From contig LT907983.1 in assembly GCA_900230115.1 (NCBI GenBank), positions 4,820,774 through 4,884,773 on the forward strand: a DNA stretch of 64,000 nucleotides. Reading direction: 5' to 3'. Positions within the stretch are counted from its first letter, which is position 1. Every line of letters starts with the position of its first letter. The notes under the pieces are model-generated. The model searched no databases. It was not told the origin of the DNA and was given only the letters and a program-made list of their open reading frames with translations. Made by a program: the position numbers and the translations under genes. Source of the stretch: Spirosomataceae bacterium TFI 002. GTDB taxonomy: Bacteria > Bacteroidota > Bacteroidia > Cytophagales > Spirosomataceae. This document shows, in pieces, positions 44,454 to 54,339 of the stretch.

Positions 44454-46280
44454 CTATTTCTTTTTCTTATTTTTTAGCGATGCTGCTTTTTCTTTGTTAG
44501 AAGCTTCTTGAGCTTCTAATTGTTTTTGAAGATAGTTAGAAAACTTATTTGTCTTTTTGGGTTTGGTGGCGTAGTTACGCTTATTCTCTTCCAAAATTGT
44601 CTTTATTTTATCTTCATCTACAAAACGTTTAACAATTAATTGTTGTGCAATTGTTACTAAGTTAGAAACCAAATAGTAAAAACTCAAAGCTGCTGGGAAA
44701 CTATTTAAAACGAAAAAGAATACCAATGGGAAAATGTAAGATATCTTCTTCATATCTACTGGCCCGGGCTGAGTTGGAGTGATTTGGTTGTTATAATAGG
44801 TAAATGCCAAACTCGAAATGGTCATTAATACTACAAACAAACTCAAGTGATTTCCTATTACAGGAATGTCAAAACCCCAGCTGATAGGTGCATCGTAGGT
44901 AGAAAGGTCATTTGCCCATAAAAATGATTTTTGACGGAACATCTCCATATTAGGGAAAAGGAAGAAGACCGACATTAAAATTGGCATTTGGAGCAACATA
45001 GGAACGCATCCACTAAGTGGACTCACACCTACTTGCTGATAAAGCTTCATTGTTTCTTGCTGAACCTTGGCTGCATCGTCACCAACTTTTTCTTTTATTT
45101 CGGCGATTTCAGGAGCAAGCACTCGCATTTTTGCTGAGCTTGTATATGACTTGTAGATAAGAGGTGTAAGCGTAAGCTTAATCATTAATACAACAATGAT
45201 AATAAGTAAACCATAGTTGCTTATAAAGCTCTCTACCCAATCAAATAATGGTACAAAAATAAACCTGTTAATAGGCTTAATGATGTCATATCCTAGGTAG
45301 AGGTTTTTGTGAAATCCTTCACCTACTTTTTTTAGTTCTTCAAGATCGTTTGGACCAAAATAATACTGTAATCCACCTGCGAGTGCTGTGCTTGAGATTG
45401 TAGTATTCACAGTTGCGTCTTTTACTACTGTTGTATCCTCTGTTGGTACAAGAAGCGTCGCTTTTAAACCGTCAAAGTATGAATCTTTTACATAAACACC
45501 TGATGTAAAGTATTTCTGCTTGAAGGAGAACCATTTTACTTTCTCCTCTATATCTTCTATTTCGTCGCTTGTGCTATTTAAGCCTATATCGTTGAAATCT
45601 TCTTCGATATCGTAGTAGTTGATTTGTGCTGCTTTTCTATTCTCCAGCATGTCTTTTTCAAGTTGCTGTAGCTTATTTTCCCAAGTGAGGCTAACATTTT
45701 GGCTACTGCTTAGTGCTGTTCCTTCAACTTTATAGTCGAGTATAAATCCTTCTGTAGGTAGTGTGTAAGTTTGCGTAACCGTTTTACCATTTGGTAGTTG
45801 CAGAGCGAAAACAGCTTTGTTTGAAGTGCTTTCGGTAACATTGAAATATAAATCTCTCAAATCAACTGTTCCAGTTCCAGTCGCAATTTCAAGTTTTTGT
45901 TTTGAGTTAATTGCGTCTAAAACCTTCATTGGTTCTTCGCCGCCATTAGCATAAGTCTCGTATGTCTTATATTTAGTCAATACTACGGACGAAAGGTTTC
46001 CACCCTTAGAGCTTAGCGTAACTTTAAGTTGATCGTTTTCTAAAACAACTTCTTTAGCTTCTCCAGAAGTTGCGGCTGCGAATTCGCCAAATTTTTGAAC
46101 TAATTGTGCACTATCTACAATTACGGGAGCTAATTCTGCTTGTGTATTTGCAGGACTTGCTTTTTGCTCAACCTTCTCTGGCTCAGGTGGAACTGGAGCA
46201 GGCATGAAATACATGTACGTACCGTACATTACAAAAAGCAATATAAAACCAATGATGTAATTTTTGTCTAATTTTTCCAT
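44454..46280 (-). CDS. yidC: Membrane protein insertase YidC
   Basis: Inserts and folds inner-membrane proteins, alone or with SecYEG. It has 608 residues from the ATG at 46280 (MEKLDKNYIIGF); a TTG at 46313 only adds an odd leader. The first membrane helix is at residues 6-24, followed by a Pro-rich linker, the large periplasmic beta-domain (about 60-330) and the conserved insertase core of five helices starting near FVPLFDWVESFISNYG, with SGCVPMLLQMPILMSVFF. The C-terminal tail is very basic (KNKKKK), useful for ribosome binding. Confidence 0.96.
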   Translation of the reverse strand: MEKLDKNYIIGFILLFVMYGTYMYFMPAPVPPEPEKVEQKASPANTQAELAPVIVDSAQLVQKFGEFAAATSGEAKEVVLENDQLKVTLSSKGGNLSSVVLTKYKTYETYANGGEEPMKVLDAINSKQKLEIATGTGTVDLRDLYFNVTESTSNKAVFALQLPNGKTVTQTYTLPTEGFILDYKVEGTALSSSQNVSLTWENKLQQLEKDMLENRKAAQINYYDIEEDFNDIGLNSTSDEIEDIEEKVKWFSFKQKYFTSGVYVKDSYFDGLKATLLVPTEDTTVVKDATVNTTISSTALAGGLQYYFGPNDLEELKKVGEGFHKNLYLGYDIIKPINRFIFVPLFDWVESFISNYGLLIIIVVLMIKLTLTPLIYKSYTSSAKMRVLAPEIAEIKEKVGDDAAKVQQETMKLYQQVGVSPLSGCVPMLLQMPILMSVFFLFPNMEMFRQKSFLWANDLSTYDAPISWGFDIPVIGNHLSLFVVLMTISSLAFTYYNNQITPTQPGPVDMKKISYIFPLVFFFVLNSFPAALSFYYLVSNLVTIAQQLIVKRFVDEDKIKTILEENKRNYATKPKKTNKFSNYLQKQLEAQEASNKEKAASLKNKKKK

Positions 46281-46345
46281 GAAGGATGTTAAGTCTGCTA
46301 AATTTTCCCGCAAAAGTCGGAAAAATCTTTCATGATATGTAGGAT

Positions 46346-47095
46346 TTAGTCATTTGTTTGGTGATCGGTACTTCGCTTGATGTTATCTAGCAAAATTCCG
46401 GTAGCAACGGCAACATTGAGAGATTCAGCTTTACCATATGCTGGAATTGCGATGGTTTCGGACACTTTTTTTCTTAATTCAGGTGAGATTCCATGAGATT
46501 CACTGCCCATTAGCAGGATTCCTTTTGACGGAAAATTAAACTGATGTGCACTGGTTCCTTCCATTGACGCAGCAAAAATTGGCAAGTTGAATGTGTCTAT
46601 TTGTTCTAAAAGGTCGCAATACCAAACATTAACCCTTGCAAAAGAGCCCATGGTACTTGCAATCACTTTAGGATTTTGAAAATCAACTGTGTTTTGTGAG
46701 CATATCAAGTGTTCGATTCCATACCAGTCTGCAAGGCGAATCATTGTGCCTAAGTTTCCAGGATCCCTCACATCGTCAGCTGCGAGTACCCATCCGTTAA
46801 GAACTTTTGGGAAATCAACATTTTTTGATTTCAATATTGCAATTCCGTAGTTGTTGTTTTGCATGAAAGAGCATTTACGAATAGACTCTTCATCTACTAC
46901 TACAGTTACATCGCTGGGTAGCAAACCTAGATCTTGTTCTTGTGAAATGTAAATTTTCACAATTTCATATTTTCCATCAGGAAGTTCCAAGATAGATTTC
47001 CGCCCTTCTACGGTAAATTCGCCAAATTGTTTGCGGTATTTTTTATTATAAAGGGATTGAATGTATTTTTGCTGCTGTTTGCTAATTGTATTCAC
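46346..47095 (-). CDS. TrmH/SpoU-family RNA 2'-O-methyltransferase
   Basis: A 249-residue SPOUT methyltransferase. An N-terminal substrate-binding domain (YRKQFGEFTVEGRKSILEL) precedes the knotted SAM domain with motif 1 DDVRDPGNLGTMIRLADW, motif 2 ILLMGSESHGISPEL and motif 3 IAIPAYGKAESLNVAVATGI. It probably methylates a ribose of rRNA or tRNA. The start codon is GTG at 47095; no ATG is available. It lies 65 bases upstream of yidC and is divergent from the TamL-like gene. Confidence 0.92.
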   Translation of the reverse strand: MNTISKQQQKYIQSLYNKKYRKQFGEFTVEGRKSILELPDGKYEIVKIYISQEQDLGLLPSDVTVVVDEESIRKCSFMQNNNYGIAILKSKNVDFPKVLNGWVLAADDVRDPGNLGTMIRLADWYGIEHLICSQNTVDFQNPKVIASTMGSFARVNVWYCDLLEQIDTFNLPIFAASMEGTSAHQFNFPSKGILLMGSESHGISPELRKKVSETIAIPAYGKAESLNVAVATGILLDNIKRSTDHQTND

Positions 47096-47195
47096 TTTTC
47101 TTCGTTGTAATCGTACCGAACATTAGAACATTCTGAAACCATCAAATCTCACTTTAATCTCTAAACTCCACTCTTTTGGAAGCCCGCTAGCAATT

Positions 47196-49694
47196 TTGCT
47201 ATTGCCACTGCTTTTTTTGAGTTCTTGTAGTTCAAATATTGTTTTGAAGAAGGATCAGTATTTTCTTACTAAACTAGAATTCGAAGGTAATCAAAAAGTC
47301 TTAAGTGAAGAGCTAGATGATATAATTCCGGTTAATCAAAAACCAAATACACGACCTTTTAATTTGCCAATCACTCCGAGGGTAGGGTTTTATAACTATG
47401 GCCTCAATAGATTTGATTCTGCTCAAACGGTCAATGACCTTTTAAACTTAAGGTCAGAATTGGCTACTTATCCTCAAAATTTTTCTGACTCAAAGAAAAT
47501 TGAAAACAAGAAGCAAAAAATAAAAAAGAGAATTGATAGGAAGCAAGAAAGCTTAGAGACGAAAATTGGATGGTTTTGGAGAAATATTGGTGAGCCTAAG
47601 GCAATTATAAATACAAGTCAAATTCAGCAAACAAGTGAATTAATTACCAAATACCTGAAAGATATTGGTTTTAAAGATGCTCAAACTTTACATCGCATTG
47701 ACTCTCTCAATGCTCCCGGTAGTATTAAATTAGTTTATTTGGTAAGTGAAGGTGACCCTTACCTTATTGATACGGTAAAGTACTACGTAGAAGACGCTAA
47801 ACTTGACAGCCTTTTTGAAGTAAATAGAAAGGATCAATTAATTAAACCTGGAAATCGTTTTGACATTAGATTGGTGGAGCTTGAACGGTCGAGGCTAGAA
47901 AACCTAGCCAAAAACAATGGTTACTATAATTTTTTACCTCAATACATTCTTTTTGGAGCTGATAACGCTTCAGGTGATTTAGAGGAATTTATTAAAAACA
48001 AAGGAGGTAACCTATATTTCAACGTAGTTAACCTGCCAGGACAAGATAACCACAAGCAATACGAAATTAAGGAGGTAGTCTTCAAAGCCTTTGACCCTTA
48101 TAGTAATAACAATAATGTCAAATTAGATACTACGTATTTTAATGGTATCAAATTTATCACAATGGATCGCAGGATTCCAATTGGCATATTGGCAAACAAA
48201 TTGGTAATAAAACAAGGTCAGCAATATTCCCTAAAAAATGTGATTGAAACTCAAAGGCAAATAGGCTATTTGAATCAATTTGCTTTTGCTAGTTCGCAGG
48301 TTAATGTATTAAGTGACAATCAGCTTAGTATGGAGTTTTTTGCACCATTGCTAGAGAAATATACCCTTGGTACTGGACCTGGTTTAAATCACCTTTACAA
48401 TCAAGGGCAGGGTTTTATAGGTTTTGGTATTCCTGTAACACTTACGGCTCGTAATTGGGCAAAGCGACTCGAAATCGTAGAGGCTTCTTTTAGAGCCTTT
48501 TGGGAAGGGCAACCATCACCAATAGATGCTACGTCTATCAGAGGTAGTCTAGAACTTGGTGCGAACTTAGCCATTACGTATCCCAACATTTCATTTTTTG
48601 GGAAAAGGGTAAATAAGTTATCTCTCTTTAATCCAAGGACTCAGCTTGGAGGTGGTGTCAATTATTCGGAACCATTTTGGGGAAACAGGTTAAATTTTAG
48701 GCTAAATACGAATTACTCATGGCGACCAACTCAGTTTACCACCATACTTTTTTCTGTCTTGGATGCCAATTTGATTAATACAAACTATAACCTTAGCAAT
48801 CCAGATGGGGCAGGAGCACAGTTTTACCAAAGCCTATTGGATCAGCAAGCTCGAGGAAATAACTTGAAAGTAACTTTTGATCCTCAGTTTGTAAGCTCGT
48901 TCAATGGGACCTATATTTTCAATAATCAAAATCCTCAAAAGCCATACGGTAGTTCAAAGTACTTTAGAGTGTTTTTAGAAAGTGGTGGAACATTCATGAA
49001 TTTTGGAAGTAACAAGGATAGAATTAACCTTATTGAGTCGCTTTTACCTTTGAGGCAGGATCTTAATTCACCAGATACTGTTCGTGCTTACTTTAGGTTT
49101 GTGAAGGTCAATTTGGATTATAGAAGATATGTGAACATTAACCTTGTCAGCAGTTTTGCCTACAGGTTTAATATTGGTCTTACAAATCCATATGGTAAAA
49201 ACAAGTCGCTTCCTTACGAAAAGAACTTTTTTGCAGGAGGTAGCAATAGTGTGAGAGCATGGTCGCCAAGAGGATTGGGGACGGGTTCTGCATTGCCAGA
49301 TACAGCCGCAAATAATGTTATTCCACAACCTGGAGATATCATCTTAGAAGGAAGTATAGAGTGGAGACGAAAAATTGCCAGATTCGTCGGAGATATTCAG
49401 TTCGCAACCTTTATAGATTATGGAAATATTTGGAAATGGTACCAGATAGAAACTCCAGAAAAGAAAGACAAAGCAAACTTCGACTTTAGCAGATTTTACA
49501 AAGAGTTTGCCGTTGGAACAGGTTTTGGTATCCGATGGGATTTTTCATTTTTTCTGGCCCGTTTTGATTTTGGTATCAAAGTTATGGATCCTTCAAGAGA
49601 TATAGGCGACAGGTTTGTTTTGGACGATTTTAGTCTAAAAAAGAAACAACCTTATGGAATTCAATTCAATGTTGGAATAGGATATCCGTTCTAA
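47196..49694 (+). CDS. tamL: TamL-like BamA-superfamily outer-membrane assembly lipoprotein
   Basis: An 832-residue BamA/Omp85-superfamily protein with a lipobox (LFLSSCSS), the mark of the Bacteroidota TamL variant of TamA. POTRA-like segments occupy residues 20-400 (YLIDTVKYYVEDAKLDSLF, YEIKEVVFKAFDPY, VIETQRQIGYLNQFAFAS). The C-terminal barrel includes FFAGGSNSVRAWSPRGLG, the conserved lid-loop region, and ends GIQFNVGIGYPF with a terminal Phe. It assembles proteins or lipids into the outer membrane. No ATG exists between the upstream stop (47124) and the lipobox; TTG at 47196 or a CTG/ATT further upstream must start it. No TamB gene is adjacent in this window. Confidence 0.87.
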   Translation: MLLPLLFLSSCSSNIVLKKDQYFLTKLEFEGNQKVLSEELDDIIPVNQKPNTRPFNLPITPRVGFYNYGLNRFDSAQTVNDLLNLRSELATYPQNFSDSKKIENKKQKIKKRIDRKQESLETKIGWFWRNIGEPKAIINTSQIQQTSELITKYLKDIGFKDAQTLHRIDSLNAPGSIKLVYLVSEGDPYLIDTVKYYVEDAKLDSLFEVNRKDQLIKPGNRFDIRLVELERSRLENLAKNNGYYNFLPQYILFGADNASGDLEEFIKNKGGNLYFNVVNLPGQDNHKQYEIKEVVFKAFDPYSNNNNVKLDTTYFNGIKFITMDRRIPIGILANKLVIKQGQQYSLKNVIETQRQIGYLNQFAFASSQVNVLSDNQLSMEFFAPLLEKYTLGTGPGLNHLYNQGQGFIGFGIPVTLTARNWAKRLEIVEASFRAFWEGQPSPIDATSIRGSLELGANLAITYPNISFFGKRVNKLSLFNPRTQLGGGVNYSEPFWGNRLNFRLNTNYSWRPTQFTTILFSVLDANLINTNYNLSNPDGAGAQFYQSLLDQQARGNNLKVTFDPQFVSSFNGTYIFNNQNPQKPYGSSKYFRVFLESGGTFMNFGSNKDRINLIESLLPLRQDLNSPDTVRAYFRFVKVNLDYRRYVNINLVSSFAYRFNIGLTNPYGKNKSLPYEKNFFAGGSNSVRAWSPRGLGTGSALPDTAANNVIPQPGDIILEGSIEWRRKIARFVGDIQFATFIDYGNIWKWYQIETPEKKDKANFDFSRFYKEFAVGTGFGIRWDFSFFLARFDFGIKVMDPSRDIGDRFVLDDFSLKKKQPYGIQFNVGIGYPF

Positions 49695-49749
49695 TCAAAA
49701 TAAATCTTAAATTCTTAGTAGTATGGTCTGCCATTATGTCAGCCTTTTG

Positions 49750-49757
49750 TATCTTTG
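49750..49757 (+). promoter_or_regulatory. -7 promoter box for the miaB operon
   Basis: TATCTTTG, an exact TAnnTTTG match 24 bases before the ATG at 49782. It overlaps an earlier in-frame GTG (49755), which therefore cannot be the start. Confidence 0.5.
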
Positions 49758-49781
49758 TGCAAATTTAGAAGAGGAATCATA

Positions 49782-51203
49782 ATGAAAGAATATAGTGGTG
49801 CTTTGGAGTTGTTTAGTGCGGACGACAAAGAAAATGTGGATGAAGCTAAGATCACGCAAGCTCAAGGGGTAGGCAAGCGAAAGGTTTATATTGAAAGTTA
49901 CGGCTGCCAAATGAACTTCGCCGATAGTGAAGTTGTAGCCTCTATCTTGCTGAAAGATGGTTTTTCTACTACTACCAATGAAGAAGAGGCTGAGCTTATC
50001 TTATTAAATACTTGTGCCATTAGAGATAATGCTGAGCAAAAAGTAAGAAACAGATTAATGCACCTAAAAAAGCATAAAGCTAAAATAGGCGTGCTTGGTT
50101 GCATGGCTGAGCGACTTAAAACTCAGCTACTCGAAGAAGAAAAAATGGTTGATATGGTTGTAGGGCCAGATGCCTACCGAGATCTTCCAAAACTCATAAG
50201 TGAAGTTGAAGATGGCCACAAAGCTGTTAATGTTTTCTTGTCGAGAGAGGAGACCTACGCCGATATAACACCAGTTAGACTTGGGACTAATGGTATTTCT
50301 GCATTTATTTCAATCATGCGAGGCTGCGACAATATGTGTAGTTTTTGTGTGGTGCCTTATACTAGAGGAAGGGAAAGGAGTAGAAACCCTCAATCTATTG
50401 TTGCAGAAGCTCAGGATCTTGTGAATAAAGGTTACAAGGAGGTTACTTTGTTGGGGCAAAATGTGGATTCTTTCAAATGGAAAAATGAAGCAGGCGAGAT
50501 TGAAACGAACTTTTCTCAATTACTAGAAATGGTTGCTCAGGTAAGTCCTGATATGAGAGTTAGGTTTAGCACTTCTCACCCAAAAGACATCACAGACGAT
50601 GTTTTGTTCACGATGAAAAAATACGAGAATATATGTAACTATATTCATTTACCTGCCCAAAGCGGTAGCTCTCGTATTCTTGACAAAATGAATAGAACCT
50701 ATGATCGTGAATGGTATATTCAAAAAATAGATCGTATCAGAGAGGTATTTGGAGAAGACTGCGGAATCTCTCACGATATGATCATTGGTTTTTGTAGTGA
50801 AACCGAAGAGGACCATCAAGAAACACTCAGCTTGATGGATTATGTGAAATATGACTACGGCTACATGTACTATTACTCTGAGAGACCAGGGACGCCAGCC
50901 GCCAAAAAATATGAAGATGACGTCTCTCTAGAAATAAAGAAATCTAGGCTCGATGAGGTTATTACCAAGCAAAGGGCTCACTCGTTATATCGAAATCAGC
51001 AGGCGATAGGTAAAACGGAAAAGGTTTTGATTGAAGGGTTTTCTAAAAAATCTAAAGATGATTATCAAGGCCGCACAGATCATAATAAAGTAGTAATTTT
51101 TCCAAAAGGCGACTTGGAGATTGGAACCTACGCATATGTTAAAGTAGAAGATTGTAACTCGGCAACTTTGTTTGGTAAAGTAGTCGTTAAAGAATTGGTA
51201 TGA
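49782..51203 (+). CDS. miaB: tRNA-2-methylthio-N6-dimethylallyladenosine synthase
   Basis: Radical-SAM methylthiotransferase acting on A37 of tRNAs. It has 473 residues from the ATG at 49782. The N-terminal UPF0004 domain has [26 protein letters not shown] and [10 protein letters not shown], supplying the three Cys of the auxiliary cluster. The radical-SAM motif is [19 protein letters not shown] (CxxxCxxC). A C-terminal TRAM domain follows. Its TGA overlaps the ATG of the sigma-54 activator by 4 bases (ATGA), so it heads the cluster running to secG. Confidence 0.95.
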   Translation: MKEYSGALELFSADDKENVDEAKITQAQGVGKRKVYIESYGCQMNFADSEVVASILLKDGFSTTTNEEEAELILLNTCAIRDNAEQKVRNRLMHLKKHKAKIGVLGCMAERLKTQLLEEEKMVDMVVGPDAYRDLPKLISEVEDGHKAVNVFLSREETYADITPVRLGTNGISAFISIMRGCDNMCSFCVVPYTRGRERSRNPQSIVAEAQDLVNKGYKEVTLLGQNVDSFKWKNEAGEIETNFSQLLEMVAQVSPDMRVRFSTSHPKDITDDVLFTMKKYENICNYIHLPAQSGSSRILDKMNRTYDREWYIQKIDRIREVFGEDCGISHDMIIGFCSETEEDHQETLSLMDYVKYDYGYMYYYSERPGTPAAKKYEDDVSLEIKKSRLDEVITKQRAHSLYRNQQAIGKTEKVLIEGFSKKSKDDYQGRTDHNKVVIFPKGDLEIGTYAYVKVEDCNSATLFGKVVVKELV

Positions 51204-52495
51204 CGAATAATCCCGAAATTCAATCGGTTAAAAATAGATTTGGGATCATTGGAAATGCTCCCGCACTAAACTATGCACTTTCTGTCGCAATTCAAGTTGC
51301 CCCTACAGATCTTACGGTTTTAATTAGTGGAGAAAGTGGTAGTGGTAAAGAATCCTTTTCCAAAATCATTCATGGTTTAAGTGCCAGAAAACATGGACCT
51401 TTTATAGCCATCAACTGTGGAGCTATACCTGAGGGAACAATAGATTCAGAGCTTTTTGGCCATAATAAAGGTGCCTTTACGGGTGCTCTCGATGACAGAA
51501 AAGGTTATTTTGAAACTACTGACAAGGGGACGATTTTTCTTGATGAAATAGGAGAAATGCCTGTGAGCACACAAGCAAGGCTACTCCGTGTCTTAGAAAA
51601 TGGAGAATACATTAGTGTAGGTTCTTCCAAAGTGAAAACTACCGATGTGAGAGTAGTTGCCGCTACGAATGTGAATTTGATTCAAGCAGTAGAGAGAGGT
51701 AAGTTTAGGGAAGATCTTTATTATCGACTAAATACAGTGCCTATTACGGTTCCTCCAGTAAGAGACCGTGGCTATGATATAGAATTGCTTTTCATTAAGT
51801 TCACTACAGACTTTGGCGAAAAGAATCAAATTCAACCTGTGGAATTAACAGATGGAGCTCGAAAAGTGCTGCATTCATTCCGATTTCCAGGAAATATTCG
51901 TCAATTAAAGAATATCGCTGAGCAAATCACCATTCTGGAGGAGGAGCGAGTGATTACGGGTGAAATATTGCAAAAATACTTACCCACTAATCAATCGAGC
52001 GGTTTGCCTTCTGTGTACCGACAGTTTGGGTCAGATGGGTCCGACATTTCAGAACGAGAGATATTGTATAAAGTGCTTTTCGATATGCGAAAAGATATGA
52101 CAGAGCTTAAGAAGTTGGTGCTGTCACTTATAAAGGGTGGAGATATTAACCCCGAGGTTCTTGAAAACCATAGTCGATTGTTTGAAGACTTGGATAAAAA
52201 AGAGCAATCTCCGTTGCTGCCTTCGCCAGCTGAAGAATTTGAACCATACACTGCTGGAGACGACAATCAAATCCTCAGAATTGATAACCTTCAAGGAAAT
52301 CGTGAAAATGTAGAGGATATTTCTCATGAAATGGAAGAAGAGTCGTTATCACTTGAGAGAAACGAAAAGGATATGATTATCAAGGCCTTGAGAAAGAATA
52401 GGTTCAAACGAAAATATGCTGCTCAGGATTTAGGAATATCGGAACGCACACTTTACCGAAAAATTAAACAATATGACATTGAAGATGAAAGGTAA
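51200..52495 (+). CDS. Sigma-54-dependent transcriptional activator without receiver domain
   Basis: A 431-residue bacterial enhancer-binding protein. The AAA+ domain starts almost at the N-terminus ([16 protein letters not shown]), with Walker A GESGSGKE, the sigma-54-contacting loop GAFTGA, Walker [12 protein letters not shown] and arginine-finger region [17 protein letters not shown]. There is no response-regulator or GAF domain in front. A charged linker (about 280-390) leads to a C-terminal Fis-type helix-turn-helix ([20 protein letters not shown]). Without a sensor domain it is presumably controlled by partner proteins or abundance. It sits between miaB and the lptE-like gene with overlaps on both sides. 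Confidence 0.93.
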   Translation: MTNNPEIQSVKNRFGIIGNAPALNYALSVAIQVAPTDLTVLISGESGSGKESFSKIIHGLSARKHGPFIAINCGAIPEGTIDSELFGHNKGAFTGALDDRKGYFETTDKGTIFLDEIGEMPVSTQARLLRVLENGEYISVGSSKVKTTDVRVVAATNVNLIQAVERGKFREDLYYRLNTVPITVPPVRDRGYDIELLFIKFTTDFGEKNQIQPVELTDGARKVLHSFRFPGNIRQLKNIAEQITILEEERVITGEILQKYLPTNQSSGLPSVYRQFGSDGSDISEREILYKVLFDMRKDMTELKKLVLSLIKGGDINPEVLENHSRLFEDLDKKEQSPLLPSPAEEFEPYTAGDDNQILRIDNLQGNRENVEDISHEMEEESLSLERNEKDMIIKALRKNRFKRKYAAQDLGISERTLYRKIKQYDIEDER

Positions 52496-52982
52496 GTGGC
52501 TCATCCTATTGAGTGTAGTTGCCTTGCAAGGTTGTAAAATTTACTCATTCACAGGTACTACATTAAGTGAAGACCTTAAGTCTATCACTATTCAAAACTT
52601 TAGTATGTCAACTGCAGGTGGGCCTCAAAACATGACTTTGGAGTTCAATGAGAAACTAAAAGAGTACTACCAAAGAAATACAGACTTAAAGATAGTACCT
52701 AACGAAGGCGACTTGTTTTTGGCAGGAGCGATTACAAGTTACGAGATGACTCCAGTGTCAACTACGGCATCAGATAGAGCTGCACAAAACCGGCTTACAA
52801 TCAAAGTGGAGGTACAATTTCAGAACAAATTAACTCCAGCTGAAGACTTCGAAAAAGAGTTTTCTTTCTTTCAAGACTTTTCGCAAGAGCTCACACTTAC
52901 GGATATTGAGCCTCAGTTAGTTCCCAAAATTTTGGATCAATTGGTACTAAATATTTTTAATGACACAGCTGCACAATGGTAG
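52485..52982 (+). CDS. lptE: LptE-like LPS-assembly lipoprotein
   Basis: A 165-residue lipoprotein from the ATG at 52485 (signal peptide with lipobox VVALQGC, Cys17). The mature part fits the LptE/RlpB-like family of Bacteroidota: YSFTGTTLSEDLKSITIQNF, then LKEYYQRNTDLKIV, and EFSFFQDF. LptE plugs LptD, the LPS translocon of the outer membrane. An alternative ATG at 52473 lies deeper in the activator gene. Start overlaps the activator end by 11 bases, and its end overlaps the next gene by 7. Confidence 0.82.
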   Translation: MKGKWLILLSVVALQGCKIYSFTGTTLSEDLKSITIQNFSMSTAGGPQNMTLEFNEKLKEYYQRNTDLKIVPNEGDLFLAGAITSYEMTPVSTTASDRAAQNRLTIKVEVQFQNKLTPAEDFEKEFSFFQDFSQELTLTDIEPQLVPKILDQLVLNIFNDTAAQW

Positions 52983-53293
52983 AGATAAATGTGCTAAATA
53001 AAGAAAAAGGGTTTACAAGTCAGGATAGAGTGGTGTTACTCAAACTGCTTGAAAAGTACCCTTATTTCGAATATGCACAGGAAAAGTTAATTGAAGTTTC
53101 GGACAAATTGAGAAAAAATGGCTCGGTTGATGATAGACTAAGGAAGAGAAAGGAGCAATTTTCGAAAATTTCAAATGATAGTATAGAGGTTATAAAGACA
53201 AAAGTTCAATACGATAAAAGTGATGAAATGTTAGTCAACTTTTTGGAAAAATACCAATTGCCAAAAAGCCCAATTCATTTTATCAGCAAATAA
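52976..53293 (+). CDS. Small helical protein in the lptE-secG cluster
   Basis: A 105-residue charged, mostly helical cytoplasmic protein with no signal peptide. Phrases are DRVVLLKLLEKYPYFEYAQEKLIE and DEMLVNFLEKYQLP. No known domain recognised. Translational overlap with the lptE-like gene (7 bases) makes it a genuine operon member rather than a spurious frame. A strong promoter box for secG follows it. Confidence 0.65.
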   Translation: MVEINVLNKEKGFTSQDRVVLLKLLEKYPYFEYAQEKLIEVSDKLRKNGSVDDRLRKRKEQFSKISNDSIEVIKTKVQYDKSDEMLVNFLEKYQLPKSPIHFISK

Positions 53294-53329
53294 TGGTGGT
53301 GTTTTAATAATTTTTGAAAAAAAATAAAA

Positions 53330-53337
53330 TATCTTTG
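53330..53337 (+). promoter_or_regulatory. -7 promoter box for secG
   Basis: TATCTTTG followed by CAC, an exact TAnnTTTG match 40 bases before the secG ATG. A TTTTTG run at 53311-53316 is nearby but only 13 bases upstream. It suggests that secG can be transcribed independently of the miaB cluster. Confidence 0.5.
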
Positions 53338-53377
53338 CACCCCAAATAGAGATACAAAAAATTAATACAAAATAAAT

Positions 53378-53743
53378 ATGTTCGAGACAGTTGTAATTTT
53401 AATGATGATAGTTGCCATTTTACTTATCCTAGTAATATTGGTTCAAAACCCTAAAGGTGGTGGATTATCTAGTGAGTTTGGTGGAGGTGCTACTTCTCAA
53501 ATGTTTGGAGTTCAAAAGACTGGCGACATATTAGAAAAATTGACTTGGGGATTTTATGCGTTTTTAATTGTTGGAGGTTTGCTTTCAGGAATTTTTATGA
53601 GAGCAGATATTACTTCTCAGTCTTCAGGAGAGCTTGATGTAGAACGTTCTGCAGCTGCTCCAGTACCTACTTTACCAGCAGCTCCGGCTCCTGTTCAAGA
53701 AGGAACGCCACTTGAAACTGCTCCTGCAACACCTGCACAGTAA
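53378..53743 (+). CDS. secG: Protein translocase subunit SecG
   Basis: A 121-residue inner-membrane SecYEG accessory subunit. Two hydrophobic helices (about 3-20 and 55-75) flank the cytoplasmic loop with the family motif LVQNPKGGGLSSEFGGG. The C-terminal tail is longer than in enterobacteria and rich in Pro and Ala (VPTLPAAPAPVQEG). The start is an ATG and a hairpin terminator follows. Confidence 0.92.
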   Translation: MFETVVILMMIVAILLILVILVQNPKGGGLSSEFGGGATSQMFGVQKTGDILEKLTWGFYAFLIVGGLLSGIFMRADITSQSSGELDVERSAAAPVPTLPAAPAPVQEGTPLETAPATPAQ

Positions 53744-53764
53744 TTCAAATAAAGAAATTATATT

Positions 53765-53800
53765 AAAAAAGGCACTTGAGTTATCTCAGGTGCCTTTTTT
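53765..53800. terminator. Bidirectional terminator after secG
   Basis: AAAAAAGGCACTTGAG (53765-53780) pairs with CTCAGGTGCCTTTTTT (53785-53800), one G-T wobble, over a TTAT loop. The A and T tails allow use by secG and by the convergent gene. Confidence 0.85.
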
Positions 53801-53823
53801 GTGTGATGTAGCTACGTTTTGAT

Positions 53824-54258
53824 TTAATAATACGCTAATGACGTAGTTAGGCCAAGAATAATCAATACCAAATAAACAGCTGCGATAGTACCGTAGGTAA
53901 CCAAACAACCCATAGCAGCCTTTTTAGTGAGTGACTTGTCCTTGTCTGTTAGAATAAAAACTAATAAAATTCCGAGCAAGCCAAAAACACAACCCCATAG
54001 AAATGGAGGAATTCCAAATGTGTCATCATTTGGACCGTCCACAAATGTGCTGTTCTCTGCCAATGTTACATCTTGAAGAAGGTTAGGTTGGCTAATCTTC
54101 AGCTCCTCTAATGTTGCCTCGTTATTTTCAAGGTAATTCTCTAGTTCATTCAATTGCTTGAACTCATTAGTAATGGTTTCATCCATTGCGGTAGGTTCAC
54201 TCGCAGTAGAGATGAAAGAGGCAGTTATTAAGCCTGCCAGAAATAAGTATTTTTTCAT
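53824..54258 (-). CDS. Exported small membrane protein of unknown function
   Basis: A 144-residue protein. A signal peptide (residues 1-19, ending STAS) is followed by an acidic Glu/Asn/Leu-rich stretch (about 25-70), then two membrane helices (FLWGCVFGLLGILLVFILTD and AAVYLVLIILGL) separated by a short basic loop DKDKSLTKKAA. No known family. It is convergent with secG and divergent from groES. Confidence 0.65.
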   Translation of the reverse strand: MKKYLFLAGLITASFISTASEPTAMDETITNEFKQLNELENYLENNEATLEELKISQPNLLQDVTLAENSTFVDGPNDDTFGIPPFLWGCVFGLLGILLVFILTDKDKSLTKKAAMGCLVTYGTIAAVYLVLIILGLTTSLAYY

Positions 54259-54339
54259 TTAATATTAATGGAATTTATTTGATTTTGATATTCACAAATC
54301 ATGCCATTGCGACGCGTCATTTTGCGGCTTTTTGTAGTG

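Noticed and set aside
49755-49781. GTG at 49755 as miaB start
   Set aside because: It lies within the TATCTTTG promoter box; the ATG at 49782 is the plausible start.
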